A stretch of 64,000 nt of DNA from Aldehydirespirator sp965221185. GTDB taxonomy: Bacteria; Actinomycetota; Acidimicrobiia; Acidimicrobiales; Aldehydirespiratoraceae. Each line of letters begins with the position of its first letter. Positions within the stretch are counted from its first letter, which is position 1. The stretch is taken from the NCBI GenBank assembly GCA_965221185.1, contig OZ244866.1, positions 2,728,001 to 2,792,000 on the forward strand, written 5' to 3'. The notes beneath the pieces were generated by a model, which was not told the origin of the DNA, searched no databases, and saw only the letters and a list, made by a program, of their open reading frames with translations. Made by a program: the position numbers and the translations under genes. Positions 8,189 through 18,024 of the stretch are shown one piece after another.

Positions 8189-8226
8189 AAGCCCAAGTCA
8201 GGGCACGTGCTCTGACCTGGGCTTTT
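8189..8226 (+). terminator. Large hairpin with T-run between island and tRNA
   Basis: AAGCCCA at 8189 pairs with TGGGCTT at 8218, GTCAG pairs with CTGAC, and the centre GCACGTGC is self-complementary; only positions 8196/8217 mismatch. TTTT follows on the + strand. It would stop rightward transcription out of the island before the tRNA. It may also act in reverse for tRNA-fMet, although the minus strand lacks a good T-run. Confidence 0.6.
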
Positions 8227-8228
8227 GT

Positions 8229-8305
<77 letters not shown>

Positions 8306-8310
8306 GCGGG

Positions 8311-8340
8311 ATTCTACCGGGGGCGGCGGCTTGCCCACAA
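8311..8340 (-). promoter_or_regulatory. Putative sigma-70-type promoter of tRNA-fMet
   Basis: On the minus strand TTGTGG (8340-8335) and TAGAAT (8316-8311) are separated by 18 bp. The -10 box ends 5 nt before the mature tRNA 5' end, so transcription would start almost exactly at nucleotide 1 of the tRNA. This is pattern evidence only. Confidence 0.4.
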
Positions 8341-8363
8341 CGCCTCGGGCACCGGATTGGGTG

Positions 8364-9134
8364 TCACTTCGGAGGCAGGCGGATGCCGGCGTCGACCCTT
8401 ATGGTCTCGCCGTTCATGTAGTCGTTGGTGAGGAGCTCCATCACCATCGAGGCCAGCTCGTCGGCGGTGCCCAACCGCTTGGGGAACAGCACTCCGGTAG
8501 CCAGGCGGGCCTTGAACTGCTCGCCCTCCTCACCGGTGCCGTAGATCGGCGTGTCGATGAGTCCGGGGGCGATGGTGTTGACCCTCACGCCCAGAGGCAC
8601 CAGGTCCCGCGCTATGGGCAGCGTCATGCCCACCACCCCGCCCTTGGAGGCCGAGTAGGCGTTCTGGCCGGTCTGGCCGTCGAAGGCCGCCACCGAGGCC
8701 ATGTTGACGATCGCTCCCCGCTGGCCGTCGGCGTCCACCGGCTCGGTGCGGGCCATCGCGGCCGCGGCCAGCCGGATGCAGTTGAACGTCCCGACGAGAT
8801 TCGTGGCCACCACCCGCTCGAACCGCTCCAGCGGCATCGGCTGGCCTTGGCGGTCCACCGTGCGCACCGCGGAGGCGACGCCCGCCGAGTTCACCAGCAC
8901 CCGTAGCGGGCCCAGTTCGCCCGCGGCGTCCACCGCGGCCTGCACCGGCGCCTCCTCGGCCACATCGCCCTCCACGAACAGCCCGGCAACCTCGGCGGCG
9001 GCTTCGGCGCCCTTGCCCGCCTGAATGTCGAGGATCACGCAGTGTGCGCCCAGAGCGGCCAGCCGGTGCGCGCATGCCCGGCCGATGCCTGAGGCACCGC
9101 CGGTGACGACGGCCGAAGCCCCTGCCAATTCCAT
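8364..9134 (-). CDS. SDR-family 3-hydroxyacyl-CoA dehydrogenase type 2-like oxidoreductase
   Basis: The protein has 256 residues, typical length for a classical SDR. T-G-G-A-S-G-I-G-R at about 11-19 binds NAD(P). N-S-A-G-V, the Ser in N-M-A-S-V, and Y-S-A-S-K supply the catalytic triad. The N-terminus and I-A-P-G-L-I-D-T-P-I-Y resemble human HSD17B10-type 3-hydroxyacyl-CoA dehydrogenases of fatty-acid or isoleucine oxidation, so a beta-oxidation role is likely. AGGAGG sits before the ATG. It is the first chromosomal gene beyond the tRNA. Confidence 0.85.
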   Translation of the reverse strand: MELAGASAVVTGGASGIGRACAHRLAALGAHCVILDIQAGKGAEAAAEVAGLFVEGDVAEEAPVQAAVDAAGELGPLRVLVNSAGVASAVRTVDRQGQPMPLERFERVVATNLVGTFNCIRLAAAAMARTEPVDADGQRGAIVNMASVAAFDGQTGQNAYSASKGGVVGMTLPIARDLVPLGVRVNTIAPGLIDTPIYGTGEEGEQFKARLATGVLFPKRLGTADELASMVMELLTNDYMNGETIRVDAGIRLPPK

Positions 9135-9279
9135 CTCGGTCCCCTCCTGACTCAGACCCGGCTCAACCTGACCACGTTACGGCAGCGCGCCATCGCCGAT
9201 CAGGATCCACAGCCGGACCGCCGGCCGCCCTCGCCTGAGAACCGCCAGCCCCCGCAGCGGCCCGCGGGGCTGCGCCGGG

Positions 9280-11370
9280 TCAGTCAGCCAGGAGCTTGGC
9301 CACGTCGTCCAGCGGGGGAAGGCTGTCGGGCGGTCCGAGCACGGTGATCTGGTCGTCGGCCGCCAGCACCAGGTCGGCATCGGCCCGCAGCACCCGGCCC
9401 TCGCGACTGACCGCCTCCAGGTAGAAGCCGCGGTTGATGGTGAGTGCCCCCACCCGCCGCCCGATGAGCGCGGCGGTGGACAGTTCCGGCAGCAGCGGGT
9501 ACTGGCCGATCGACAGATCGGGTAGCAGGGCCTCCTTCACCTCGGCCTCGTAGGCGGCCTCGGCCACCGCCTCGGCCCGGTCCGAGTGCAGGTAGGCAGC
9601 AAGCTCGCCGGCCAGCCGCAGAGCCCGGCCGGGGGCAGCGGTACACCCAGCCAGGAAGAACAGCGCCTTCACCTGCTCGTCCCGGCCGCCCCAGGCCGCC
9701 GGGATGCGGATGCCGCCCGCGGCCCGCACGATCACCAGGTGATCGTCGTCGGTGTCGAAGAAGGCCACCGGCGTTGCCGTGGGATGCAGCTCCGAGGGTT
9801 GGATCCACAGCGAGCCCGACTCCAGGAACCGGTCGGTCACCGTGGCCGTGTCGACGTTGGTCTGGGCCGACAGCACTTCCGAAGCCCGCACAGCAGCCTC
9901 GTTGATGTCGGTGCCCTCGGGGATGCTCACCACCGCGGCCCGAGCGATCAGCCCCGGGTACTCGTCGGCGGCGCGCAGGCCGTGGCTCTGCATCGCGGCG
10001 CTCAGCTCGCGGTCCAGGCCCCGGTCCACCAGCCGGCCCCAGCGCTCGAACACGTGATAGATGGCGCCGCCGTGCACCGACCGCCTACGACCGTAGAACA
10101 CGTACCACCCCACTGCCACGGTCACCGACGCCCCGGTGAGCAGCAGCGCCTGAGGGCCGAGCTCGGCGATGAGGTACACGTTGATCGCGATCGCGGCCAG
10201 CTGCAGGTACGGGAACAGCGGAGCGGTGAAGCCGGGGGCGTAGGAAGATATCCGCGACGCCCGCAGCACGATAACCGCCGCGTTCACCAGCGCCAGGGTC
10301 AACAGCACGAAGGCGCTGGCCATCTTGGCGATGGCGGCCACGTCGAGCGCCAGCACCACCGCTGCCATCCCCGCGCCGGTCACCATGATCCCCCACACCG
10401 GAGTGTTGAACCGGCTCAACCGACCGAACCGCAGGGCCAGGAGACGGTCGCGGCTCATGGCCAGCGGATAGCGGGCCGCCGCGAGGATGCCCGCATTGGC
10501 CGCCGACGAGAACGCGGCCAGGGCAGCCAGCGCCACCAGCGCCGCGCCCAACTCCGGCATCACGCCCTCGGCCGCGGTGAAGATGGGAGCAAGGTCGTCG
10601 TGGAGCTGCTGAGCCGGCACCACGGCCACGGCCACGAGCACGCCGAGCGTATACAGGGCCGTGCCCACCAGCAGCGACAGGCCCATGCCCAGCGGGATGT
10701 TCCGCGACGGGTCCCGGATCTCCTCGGCCGCGCTGGCCACGTTCGTCAAGCCGCCATAGGACACGAAGACAAGCCCGATCACGCTGACCAGCCCTGCGGT
10801 GCCGTCGGTGAAGAACGGCTCGAGCGTGCCGTCGCCCCCGCCCACGTCGGGCAGTCCGGAGGTGAGGTACCAGCCCATCACCGCCAGCACGAAGCCCACC
10901 AGCAAGAGCTGCAGGCCGGCGCTCACCTTCGACCCGATGAGGTTCACAATCGTGAACCCGGCGATCAGGCCCACAGCCAGCGGCTTGGCCGGCACGTCGA
11001 AGGCGATGTTGAGGTAGGCGCTCATGCCGACCAGGGCGAAGGCGTCCTTGAGCACCAACGACAGCCAGGTGGCCATGCCCGACACCGTGCCCACCGCTGG
11101 CCCGAAGGCCCGCACCAAGAAGTAATAGGCACCGCCAGCGCGGGGCATGGCGGTGGACAGCTCGGCCACGCTGAGCATGGCCGGCAGGGCGACCACGCCC
11201 GCTAGGGCGTAGGCCAGCACCGCGCTCGGCCCAGCTTCGGCCGCGGCCAGGCCAGGCAGCAGGAACAGGCCGGAGCTGAGCATCGCGCCCGTGCTCAGCA
11301 CGAAGACATGGCGAAGCCCCAGCGAACGGGCCAGCCCGCCGCCCTGCCCGCCTGCGCCGCGCTCGTTCAT
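9280..11370 (-). CDS. APC-superfamily amino acid permease with C-terminal EIIA-like and RCK_C/TrkA_C domains
   Basis: The protein has 696 residues, much longer than a plain APC permease (about 450). Residues about 15-430 carry roughly 12 hydrophobic helices with the APC signature S-S-G-L-F-L-L-P-G and A-M-P-R-A-G-G-A-Y-Y-F. A cytoplasmic tail follows. Residues about 480-600 look like a PTS EIIA type-2-like domain (includes L-H-P-T-A-T-P-V-A). The final ~70 residues look like a TrkA_C/RCK_C ligand-binding domain (G-A-L-T-I-N-R-G-F-Y and A-D-D-Q-I-T-V-L-G-P). The tail suggests allosteric control of transport by a small ligand or phosphorylation. Substrate unknown. Confidence 0.75.
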   Translation of the reverse strand: MNERGAGGQGGGLARSLGLRHVFVLSTGAMLSSGLFLLPGLAAAEAGPSAVLAYALAGVVALPAMLSVAELSTAMPRAGGAYYFLVRAFGPAVGTVSGMATWLSLVLKDAFALVGMSAYLNIAFDVPAKPLAVGLIAGFTIVNLIGSKVSAGLQLLLVGFVLAVMGWYLTSGLPDVGGGDGTLEPFFTDGTAGLVSVIGLVFVSYGGLTNVASAAEEIRDPSRNIPLGMGLSLLVGTALYTLGVLVAVAVVPAQQLHDDLAPIFTAAEGVMPELGAALVALAALAAFSSAANAGILAAARYPLAMSRDRLLALRFGRLSRFNTPVWGIMVTGAGMAAVVLALDVAAIAKMASAFVLLTLALVNAAVIVLRASRISSYAPGFTAPLFPYLQLAAIAINVYLIAELGPQALLLTGASVTVAVGWYVFYGRRRSVHGGAIYHVFERWGRLVDRGLDRELSAAMQSHGLRAADEYPGLIARAAVVSIPEGTDINEAAVRASEVLSAQTNVDTATVTDRFLESGSLWIQPSELHPTATPVAFFDTDDDHLVIVRAAGGIRIPAAWGGRDEQVKALFFLAGCTAAPGRALRLAGELAAYLHSDRAEAVAEAAYEAEVKEALLPDLSIGQYPLLPELSTAALIGRRVGALTINRGFYLEAVSREGRVLRADADLVLAADDQITVLGPPDSLPPLDDVAKLLAD

Positions 11371-11553
11371 GTACCTCTCGCGGGCCGGGCCATTCCCAAA
11401 CCTAACCCGGCCCGCTCCGATGGCTCAACCACTGGGCACTCACTTGCCGGGCGGGCCGACCTGCAGCGGCCTTTGCCTCAGCAACCCACGACGACAGCAA
11501 CCCACGACGACGGTGCCCCCGACAACGAGGTCTCCGCGGGCTAGCGTCTCGGC

Positions 11554-13104
11554 GTGAGTTGGTGGCTTTGGGCGCTGGCCGGGATCGGCGCCGTGCTCGT
11601 CGTCACAACCCTCCACGACATCGTGCAGAAGCGCCACGCGATCCTGCGCAACTTCCCGGTCATCGGCCACCTGCGCTACGTGCTGGAATCGTTCGGCCCA
11701 GAGCTGCGCCAGTACATCGTGAGCGACAACGACGAGGAACGGCCGTTCAACCGCAACCAGCGCCGCTGGGTGTACGCCATCGCCAAGCGGGAGAACCCGT
11801 ACTTCGGGTTCGGCTCCGACAACCGCCTCGACGCCAACGGCTACATCTTCTTCCGGCACTCAGCCTTCCCAGTGAGCTCCGACGCCCCCCACGGCGAGCT
11901 GCGGGCCGCCAAGGTGCTGGGAGCCTGGCGCAACCGTCCCGGGGCCTTCCGGCCGCCGTCGGTGGTGAACATTTCCGGAATGTCCTACGGCTCGCTGTCG
12001 GGACCGGCGGTGGAGGCCCTCAACCGAGGATCGGCCATAGCCGGATGCCTGCACAACACCGGCGAGGGCGGCATCAGCGACTTCCACCGCCACGGTGCCG
12101 ACCTGGTGTTCCAGCTGGGCACGGGCTACTTCGGCGCCCGGGCCGCCGACGGGCGCTTCTGCATGGACACCTTCCTGGCCAGCCTCGGATCAGCCCCCGT
12201 CAAGGCGGTGGAACTGAAGCTGAGCCAGGGCGCCAAGCCGGGCCTGGGCGGGGTGCTGCCCGCCGCGAAGGTCTCGCCGGATATCGCCGAGGCCCGGGGC
12301 GTGCCGGTGGGCGTGACCGTGCGCAGCCCCAACCACCACCCCGAGTTCGACGATGTGAGCGGCCTCGTCGACTTCGTGGAGCGGATCGCTGACGCTTCGG
12401 GGCTTCCGGTGGGCATCAAGTCGGCCGTCGGCGACCGCCGCTTCTGGGTCGAGCTGGCGTCCCGCATGGCCGATACCCACCGCGGTCCGGACTTCATCGT
12501 CGTCGACGGCGGCGAGGGCGGCACCGGAGCGGGGCCGCTCACGTTCACCGACCACGTGTCCCTGCCCTTCCGGGTGGGCTTCGCCGAGGTCTACCAGGCC
12601 TTCACGGAGGCCGACCTGCACGAGGCCGTGGTGTTCGGAGGCTCGGGCAAGCTCGGCCTCGCGCCCGACGCCATGGTGGCCATGGCCATGGGCGTCGACC
12701 TGATCAACGTCGGGCGCGAGGCCATGATGGCCGTCGGCTGCATTCAGGCCCAGCGCTGCCACAGCGGGCGCTGCCCCACCGGCGTGGCCACCCAGAACAA
12801 GTGGCTCACCCGGGGGCTCGATCCGGCCAGCAAGGCCGTGCGGGTGGCCAACTATGTAGCCGGGCTACGGCAGGAGTTGAAGATGCTGGCCGAGGCGATG
12901 GGCGAGGAGCATCCGTCGCTGGTGGACCCGGCCGCGGTGGAGATGCGCATCCGCCTAGGAGAGTTGCGGCCCATACTCGACGCCATCGGCTACTCGGCCG
13001 AAGCCAAAGAGGCCCGCATCTCCTTGGGGGAGGTGGCCAGAGAGGCCCGCATCTTCGCTGGCTCGACAGCCCGCGAGGCCCACGCCAGCCGCCCCGAGAC
13101 CTGA
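11554..13104 (+). CDS. FMN-binding glutamate synthase-family protein
   Basis: The protein has 516 residues from a GTG start. It has one N-terminal transmembrane helix (residues 2-18), then a glutamate-synthase alpha-like TIM barrel: S-G-M-S-Y-G-S-L-S, N-T-G-E-G-G, Q-L-G-T-G-Y-F-G, and D-G-G-E-G-G-T-G-A-G-P. There is a Cys-rich C-R-H-S-G-R-C-P-T-G-V-A-T-Q site for a 3Fe-4S cluster. It lacks the amidotransferase domain of GltB, as usual for this stand-alone family, whose substrate is not settled. It is convergent with the UPF0182 gene. Confidence 0.85.
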   Translation: MSWWLWALAGIGAVLVVTTLHDIVQKRHAILRNFPVIGHLRYVLESFGPELRQYIVSDNDEERPFNRNQRRWVYAIAKRENPYFGFGSDNRLDANGYIFFRHSAFPVSSDAPHGELRAAKVLGAWRNRPGAFRPPSVVNISGMSYGSLSGPAVEALNRGSAIAGCLHNTGEGGISDFHRHGADLVFQLGTGYFGARAADGRFCMDTFLASLGSAPVKAVELKLSQGAKPGLGGVLPAAKVSPDIAEARGVPVGVTVRSPNHHPEFDDVSGLVDFVERIADASGLPVGIKSAVGDRRFWVELASRMADTHRGPDFIVVDGGEGGTGAGPLTFTDHVSLPFRVGFAEVYQAFTEADLHEAVVFGGSGKLGLAPDAMVAMAMGVDLINVGREAMMAVGCIQAQRCHSGRCPTGVATQNKWLTRGLDPASKAVRVANYVAGLRQELKMLAEAMGEEHPSLVDPAAVEMRIRLGELRPILDAIGYSAEAKEARISLGEVAREARIFAGSTAREAHASRPET

Positions 13105-13189
13105 TCGATTCAGGGGGCCTGATCGCTTCAGGAGCGCGGCGACGCCTTCGGGGCGCAGCGGCGCGTTCGGGGCCTGACGGCGCCGTGAG

Positions 13190-16087
13190 CTAGTTCTCGA
13201 GTTGCTCGAGCAGGCGGGCCAGGATCTCGTCCTGGCGGCGACGCAACTCGGCCAGCTCCTCGATCAGCTGCTCGGTCTCAGCGGGGGTCAGCTCGCCGAA
13301 CTCGACATCGGGCGTCCCCGTGACGGAGGGCTCGGACGGCTCAGCGCCGCCGTCCACCAGCGGAGCGTCACCGTCGGTGACCAGCGGAGACAGCACCACG
13401 TCGCTGAAGTCCGCTCCCGGATAGAGCTTGTCGAGGGCTTGGCCCAGCGTCTTGCCCAGCGCGGTGCGGTTGCCGACCGAGGCGATCACCCCGGCCAGCA
13501 GCGGGATCTGGGTTCCCTGGGCCCGCACGTACATGGGACGCACGTACAGCAGCGAGTCCTCGACCGGCAGCAACAGCATGTCGCCGAAGTCGACCAGCGA
13601 GCCCTGGTCGTTGAGCAGGGTCAGCTCCCGGCTGATTTCGGGGTTGGTTGAGACGTTGGACGCCACGATGGCCGGGCCCGGCGCCAGTAGGTGTGACATC
13701 TCGTAGGACACCAGCCGCGACGTCCCGTCGGGACGCGTCTCGCCCACCATGAAGCCGGTCAACTCCTTGCGACTGTCGTCGGCGGAGGTCGGCACGAACG
13801 AGCGCAGGACCACGAATGACGCCTCCTCCTCGCCGGGGAGCTGGATCAGCGAGTAGTAGGCCGGCACCCGCCGCTCCCGCCGGGTCAGCAGCCCCCGGTC
13901 CCCGACCACGGCCTCGGCGGTGCCACCGGCCAGCACGCTGCGGCCCGGGTCCTGGGCCACGGCCCAGCGCTCGGTGCCGATGATCAGGGCTACGGGTTCG
14001 GACACCTGGTACGCCGCCCACATGTTGGTCTGGACGGTGAACAGGTCGGTCGGGAACCGCAGATGGTCGCGCAGGTCCTCGGGCATCTCGGAGAAGTCGG
14101 TGAACAGGTCGGGGAAGGCCGACTGCCATGCCTCGATGATCGGGTCCGGCAGCGGCATGACGTACAGGGTCACACCGCCGTCGTAGGAGTCGACCACGGC
14201 CTTGACCGAGTTGCGGATGTAGTTGGCGCCGGCGCCGGCCAGCTCGGAGGTGGCGACCAGGCCGCTGGTGTCGGCGCCCTGGGAGTAGGGGTAGCGGTCG
14301 GTGGTGGTGTAGGCGTCGAGCACGTAGTGGATGCGGCCGTCGAACACCACCGGGTAGGCGTCGGAGTCGAACTCCAGGAACGGGGCCACGTGCTTCACCC
14401 GGTCCTGGGCGTCGCGGATGTAGATGATGCCGGTGTCGCTGCCCACGAAGCTGGAGATGAGCGGGTCGAGCTCCCCGAAGCGCAGAGCGAAGGCGGCCTG
14501 GCGCAGGAACGACCCCATGTCGACGCCGCCGTCGCCGTCGTAGCGGAAGCTCGCCTCGTTCCCCTGGCCGTCGACAAAGTCGACCTCGTCGCGGGTGGCC
14601 CCCACCAGCGCGTAGCCCTCGAGGTTCTCGCCGACGTATATCTGGGGCTCGTCGAGCTGTAGGGCTATGGCCGCGTCCACCTCGACCGGGAGGCCGCCCG
14701 TGATGAACACGGGGCTGCCGCGGACGTCGGTGACGTTGGCTCGAGCGATGGCGGCGCCGTAGCCGTGGGTGATGGCCACGTGCTGGCGCTCCCAGGACCC
14801 GAGCTCGCTCAGGTTGAGCTCGCGGGCGGCCAGCACCACCTGCGTCAGCTCGCCGTCCACCACGTAGCGGTCGACGTCGAGCACGGTCGAGAATCGGTAG
14901 AAGTCCCGCTCGCCCTGGTCCTTCTCGAACGTGTCGGTAAGGGTGACCGGGTCGAGGATCCGGGCGTTGCGCAGGGTCGGGGCTGCGGCCCGCAGCTGCT
15001 CGGAAGTGGGGTTCTCCTTGTAGTCGAAGATCTCAAGGGCGACATCGGTGCCGGGCACCAGCGAGTAGGCGGCTCGGGTGGCGGAGATGTTGTCGGAGGT
15101 GTAGACGGCCTCGCGGTCGGTGGTGTTGGGATCCACCTGGAAGCGCTGCACGAACGCGGGGTACATGTTGCCCATCACCAGCGCGGTGAAGGCCCACAGG
15201 CCGACGGCCAGCGCTGGCAGCACCCAGCCCCGGCGACGCAGGTTCACTATCAGCAGCACCGCGGCGAACAGCGAGATGAGCAGCAGCAGGTAGAGGGCAG
15301 GCAGCTTGGCCTTCACGTCGGTGTACAGGGCGCCGTCGACCACGCCCCGGCCCGACACGGTGAGCTCGTAGCGGGCCAGCCAGTAGTCGGCGGCCTTCAC
15401 CAGGGCCAGCGCGGCCAGGATCGCCGACATATGGACCTTCACCGACGGCAACACCCGCTGCACGCCCGGCGGGACCTGGAGCCTGATGCCGCCGTTGAGG
15501 TAGTGGGCAATGCCGATCACCACCAAGAGGATCATGAAGGCGGCGAAGGCCCAGCTCACCAGGAACGACAGGAACGGAAGCCGGAAGACGTAGAAGCCGA
15601 TGTCGGTGTTGAACAGCGGATCGAGGATGCCGAAGTCCTTGCGGTTCACGAAGAGCAGCCACTCCTCCCACTGGCTCGACACGCCCGACGCGGCCAGCAG
15701 CGAGAACAGCACCGACACCGCCAAGCGCACGAGCCGGGTGCGGCCCCCCACCATGTCGTGGTAGCGGCCGAGCATCTCCTCCTCGGGTCCGGGCGGGCGG
15801 ACCTTGGGCGCCAGCCGCTCGACAATCAGCAGGTTGATCCAGATCAACAGGAAGAAGGCGACCGCGAAGATAAAGAACAGTGCGACCTTGGCCAGCAGCA
15901 CCCGACCCCACACGTCGGTGCGGCCGAGAGCGTCGAACCACAGGTAGTCGGTGTAGAAGCGGGCGATCCCCCGCAACGACAGCAGCAGGACCAGCAGGCC
16001 GCCCGCTACCAGCAGGGCAATGAATCGGACCCTTCTAGTGCCGAAGCGCGGCCTACCGCCGGAGGGAACAGATGAGACGGTGCGCAC
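13190..16087 (-). CDS. UPF0182 family integral membrane protein
   Basis: The protein has 965 residues. The N-terminal ~300 residues hold about seven transmembrane helices (first at 22-44). A large extracytoplasmic region follows with the family block N-M-Y-P-A-F-V-Q-R-F-Q-V-D-P-N and F-Y-R-F-S-T-V-L-D-V-D-R-Y. It ends in a charged coiled coil (R-R-R-Q-D-E-I-L-A-R-L-L-E-Q). The family is conserved in Actinobacteria and cyanobacteria and has no assigned function. As in mycobacteria, it lies close to a PDZ/S16 protease and a DUF2342 gene. The DivIVA-like gene ends 6 bp upstream, so the two are probably co-transcribed. Confidence 0.9.
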   Translation of the reverse strand: MRTVSSVPSGGRPRFGTRRVRFIALLVAGGLLVLLLSLRGIARFYTDYLWFDALGRTDVWGRVLLAKVALFFIFAVAFFLLIWINLLIVERLAPKVRPPGPEEEMLGRYHDMVGGRTRLVRLAVSVLFSLLAASGVSSQWEEWLLFVNRKDFGILDPLFNTDIGFYVFRLPFLSFLVSWAFAAFMILLVVIGIAHYLNGGIRLQVPPGVQRVLPSVKVHMSAILAALALVKAADYWLARYELTVSGRGVVDGALYTDVKAKLPALYLLLLISLFAAVLLIVNLRRRGWVLPALAVGLWAFTALVMGNMYPAFVQRFQVDPNTTDREAVYTSDNISATRAAYSLVPGTDVALEIFDYKENPTSEQLRAAAPTLRNARILDPVTLTDTFEKDQGERDFYRFSTVLDVDRYVVDGELTQVVLAARELNLSELGSWERQHVAITHGYGAAIARANVTDVRGSPVFITGGLPVEVDAAIALQLDEPQIYVGENLEGYALVGATRDEVDFVDGQGNEASFRYDGDGGVDMGSFLRQAAFALRFGELDPLISSFVGSDTGIIYIRDAQDRVKHVAPFLEFDSDAYPVVFDGRIHYVLDAYTTTDRYPYSQGADTSGLVATSELAGAGANYIRNSVKAVVDSYDGGVTLYVMPLPDPIIEAWQSAFPDLFTDFSEMPEDLRDHLRFPTDLFTVQTNMWAAYQVSEPVALIIGTERWAVAQDPGRSVLAGGTAEAVVGDRGLLTRRERRVPAYYSLIQLPGEEEASFVVLRSFVPTSADDSRKELTGFMVGETRPDGTSRLVSYEMSHLLAPGPAIVASNVSTNPEISRELTLLNDQGSLVDFGDMLLLPVEDSLLYVRPMYVRAQGTQIPLLAGVIASVGNRTALGKTLGQALDKLYPGADFSDVVLSPLVTDGDAPLVDGGAEPSEPSVTGTPDVEFGELTPAETEQLIEELAELRRRQDEILARLLEQLEN

Positions 16088-16093
16088 AACCGA

Positions 16094-17797
16094 TCACGAT
16101 ACCGCCTCTGGCCAGCCAGCCGCGAACGCGGCCTCGGCCGCGGCCTCAGCCCGGCGCGCGCGCGACTCCCGGTAGATCGACCGCACCGCGCTGGCAAGCT
16201 CGTCCGAATCGTCGGTGTCCTCGATCAACTCGCCCAGGCGGACCCGGACCGGCTCGACCAGCACAGACACGATCGCCGCGCCGGCCGCCTTCAAGTCGAT
16301 GTCGTCAATGCTGACGTCGACGTCGGACGCGAAGTCCTGCAGCGGCTCCAGCGCCGCGCGTGTGTAGGCGTCGCCGTCGGCGGCGATGGCGCCGCGCAGG
16401 GCGCGGGATCCGCTGCGGCGCATGGCGTCGAGCAGTTCGCCCTGCTCGTCCACGACCAGCCGCTTGAGCCTGCGGGCGATGCCACCCACGGCCACGGCTC
16501 GGGCCGCGCTCATGAGGTCGCCGGGCTCGGCTGACGCCTCATCGGTAGCCTCCGCGGGCGCCGCTTCTTCGGACTCCTTGTGTGCGGGCAGCGCCTCAAG
16601 CGGCGTCATCTGTCCGGACGCCGCGGCCGGCGGCTGCTCCTCGTGTCCCGGCAACGGCTCGCTCGCGGGCCTGCTCGTGATGGAGCGCAGGCGGGCAAAA
16701 ATCGCCTCGGCGTCGGATGCCGCCGCCTGAGGGGCAGGTTCGAGCGCCTCGACCGGCGGCAGGTGTGCCTCGGCGTCGGTCGCATGCTCATGCCCCCGGC
16801 CGGGGCCTTCGTCAAGCTCGAAGTTGGACTCGGCCTCAACGTCGTAGAGGCCGACCTCGCCGGAGCCGGACCGCTTCGGCGGATCGTCCGTGTAGCCCAC
16901 AATCTCGACGTATTGGCTGGTTTCGTCCAGCTCGTCGAGCTCCTCCTCTTCCAGTTCTTCAAGTTCCACGTCTTCAAGATCGGTCGGCTCGTCGGGCTCG
17001 GCGTCGCTCGCGCCGTCGGGCTCGACTCCGGCCTCGGGGGTCTCCTCCGGCTCAGGATCGGCACCTGCAGTCGCTGCTTCGTCGCCGGAGGCGGCCTGCC
17101 CGGGCTCGGCGTCGAGGGGCAGTCCTGCAAGCCGGGCGGCCTGGATCTCCGCCTCCATCTCGCCGACGGTGGACTCGGGTTCGGCCGCGATTCGCAGTCC
17201 TGCCCGCTCGGCCGCGGCCGCGGCCTGAGGCCCAACCTGGACCAGGTCGGCGATCCAGCCGTCCAGCCCCTCGCGGCTGATGGACAGCGCTTCCAGCAGG
17301 CGGTCGCGGATGACGCGGAGCTGCTCCACCTCGACCCGGTGCGCGTGGCGCTTGTAGGCCAAGTCGGAGAGGATCCGCTCCCTCACTTTGCGGGCCTCGG
17401 CGAACATCTCCTGGCCTTGCTCGCGGCCCTGCTCAACGATGGCGGCGGCGGCCACCCTCGCCTTGCCGGTGATCTCGTCGCTCTCGGCCTCGGCGCGCTC
17501 CAACCGCTCCTGGGCCGCGTCGCGGGCCGCCTGCAACAAGCGAGCCGCCTCGTCGCCCAGGGCCTCCACCGCGCGGGCCGTCTCAAGCCTTTCCGCCGGT
17601 GTGGCCTCGAACTCGGCGATGCGCTCCTGGAGCGAGGCGACCAGGGCATTGAGGCGGCGGATCTCCGCCGCGGCCGCCCGCAGCCGGCTGCGGACCGGCT
17701 CGGGCTGATAGCCGCGGCGCACCGTGTCGAAGTCGGCCTTCTCAACGGCTTCGGGAGCGAGCCCTGCTCCAAGATCTCGTCCGTCGCCGTTTGCCAT
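16094..17797 (-). CDS. DivIVA-like coiled-coil protein with acidic linker
   Basis: The protein has 567 residues. ATG 17797 is preceded by GGAGGAG, and the upstream in-frame stretch looks non-coding. Residues about 22-60 (F-D-T-V-R-R-G-Y-Q-P-E-P-V) match the DivIVA N-terminal 'F....R-G-Y....V' motif. A long coiled coil rich in Ala/Glu/Arg follows (about 45-210). A highly acidic linker comes next (E-E-L-E-E-E-E-L-D-E-L). The C-terminus is a conserved helical domain (V-D-E-Q-G-E-L-L-D-A-M-R-R). Likely a polar scaffold for growth or division. Its neighbours UPF0182 and S16 protease support an envelope role. Confidence 0.65.
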   Translation of the reverse strand: MANGDGRDLGAGLAPEAVEKADFDTVRRGYQPEPVRSRLRAAAAEIRRLNALVASLQERIAEFEATPAERLETARAVEALGDEAARLLQAARDAAQERLERAEAESDEITGKARVAAAAIVEQGREQGQEMFAEARKVRERILSDLAYKRHAHRVEVEQLRVIRDRLLEALSISREGLDGWIADLVQVGPQAAAAAERAGLRIAAEPESTVGEMEAEIQAARLAGLPLDAEPGQAASGDEAATAGADPEPEETPEAGVEPDGASDAEPDEPTDLEDVELEELEEEELDELDETSQYVEIVGYTDDPPKRSGSGEVGLYDVEAESNFELDEGPGRGHEHATDAEAHLPPVEALEPAPQAAASDAEAIFARLRSITSRPASEPLPGHEEQPPAAASGQMTPLEALPAHKESEEAAPAEATDEASAEPGDLMSAARAVAVGGIARRLKRLVVDEQGELLDAMRRSGSRALRGAIAADGDAYTRAALEPLQDFASDVDVSIDDIDLKAAGAAIVSVLVEPVRVRLGELIEDTDDSDELASAVRSIYRESRARRAEAAAEAAFAAGWPEAVS

Positions 17798-18024
17798 GGC
17801 TCCTCCGCCGCGGCCGTCCGCCACCCGAATCGCGGACGGAACCAACCTTCTTGATCGTACGCCGAGAGACAACGCCGAGCGGGCATACCCGCAATTGTCA
17901 CAACGGCAGCACGGGCCGCAGCCGAGACCGCGCCAACGGCCAGCCCCGCGGGCTTTGGGCGGGCCAGCAACGAGCGACGCCGGCAACGAGCGACGCCGGG
18001 GGCTCGACCGGGGCGGCCCCAGCC

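Noticed and set aside
17798..17986. 63-residue N-terminal extension of the DivIVA-like protein
   Set aside because: Cys/Arg-rich sequence unlike the family, with a strong GGAGGAG at ATG 17797.
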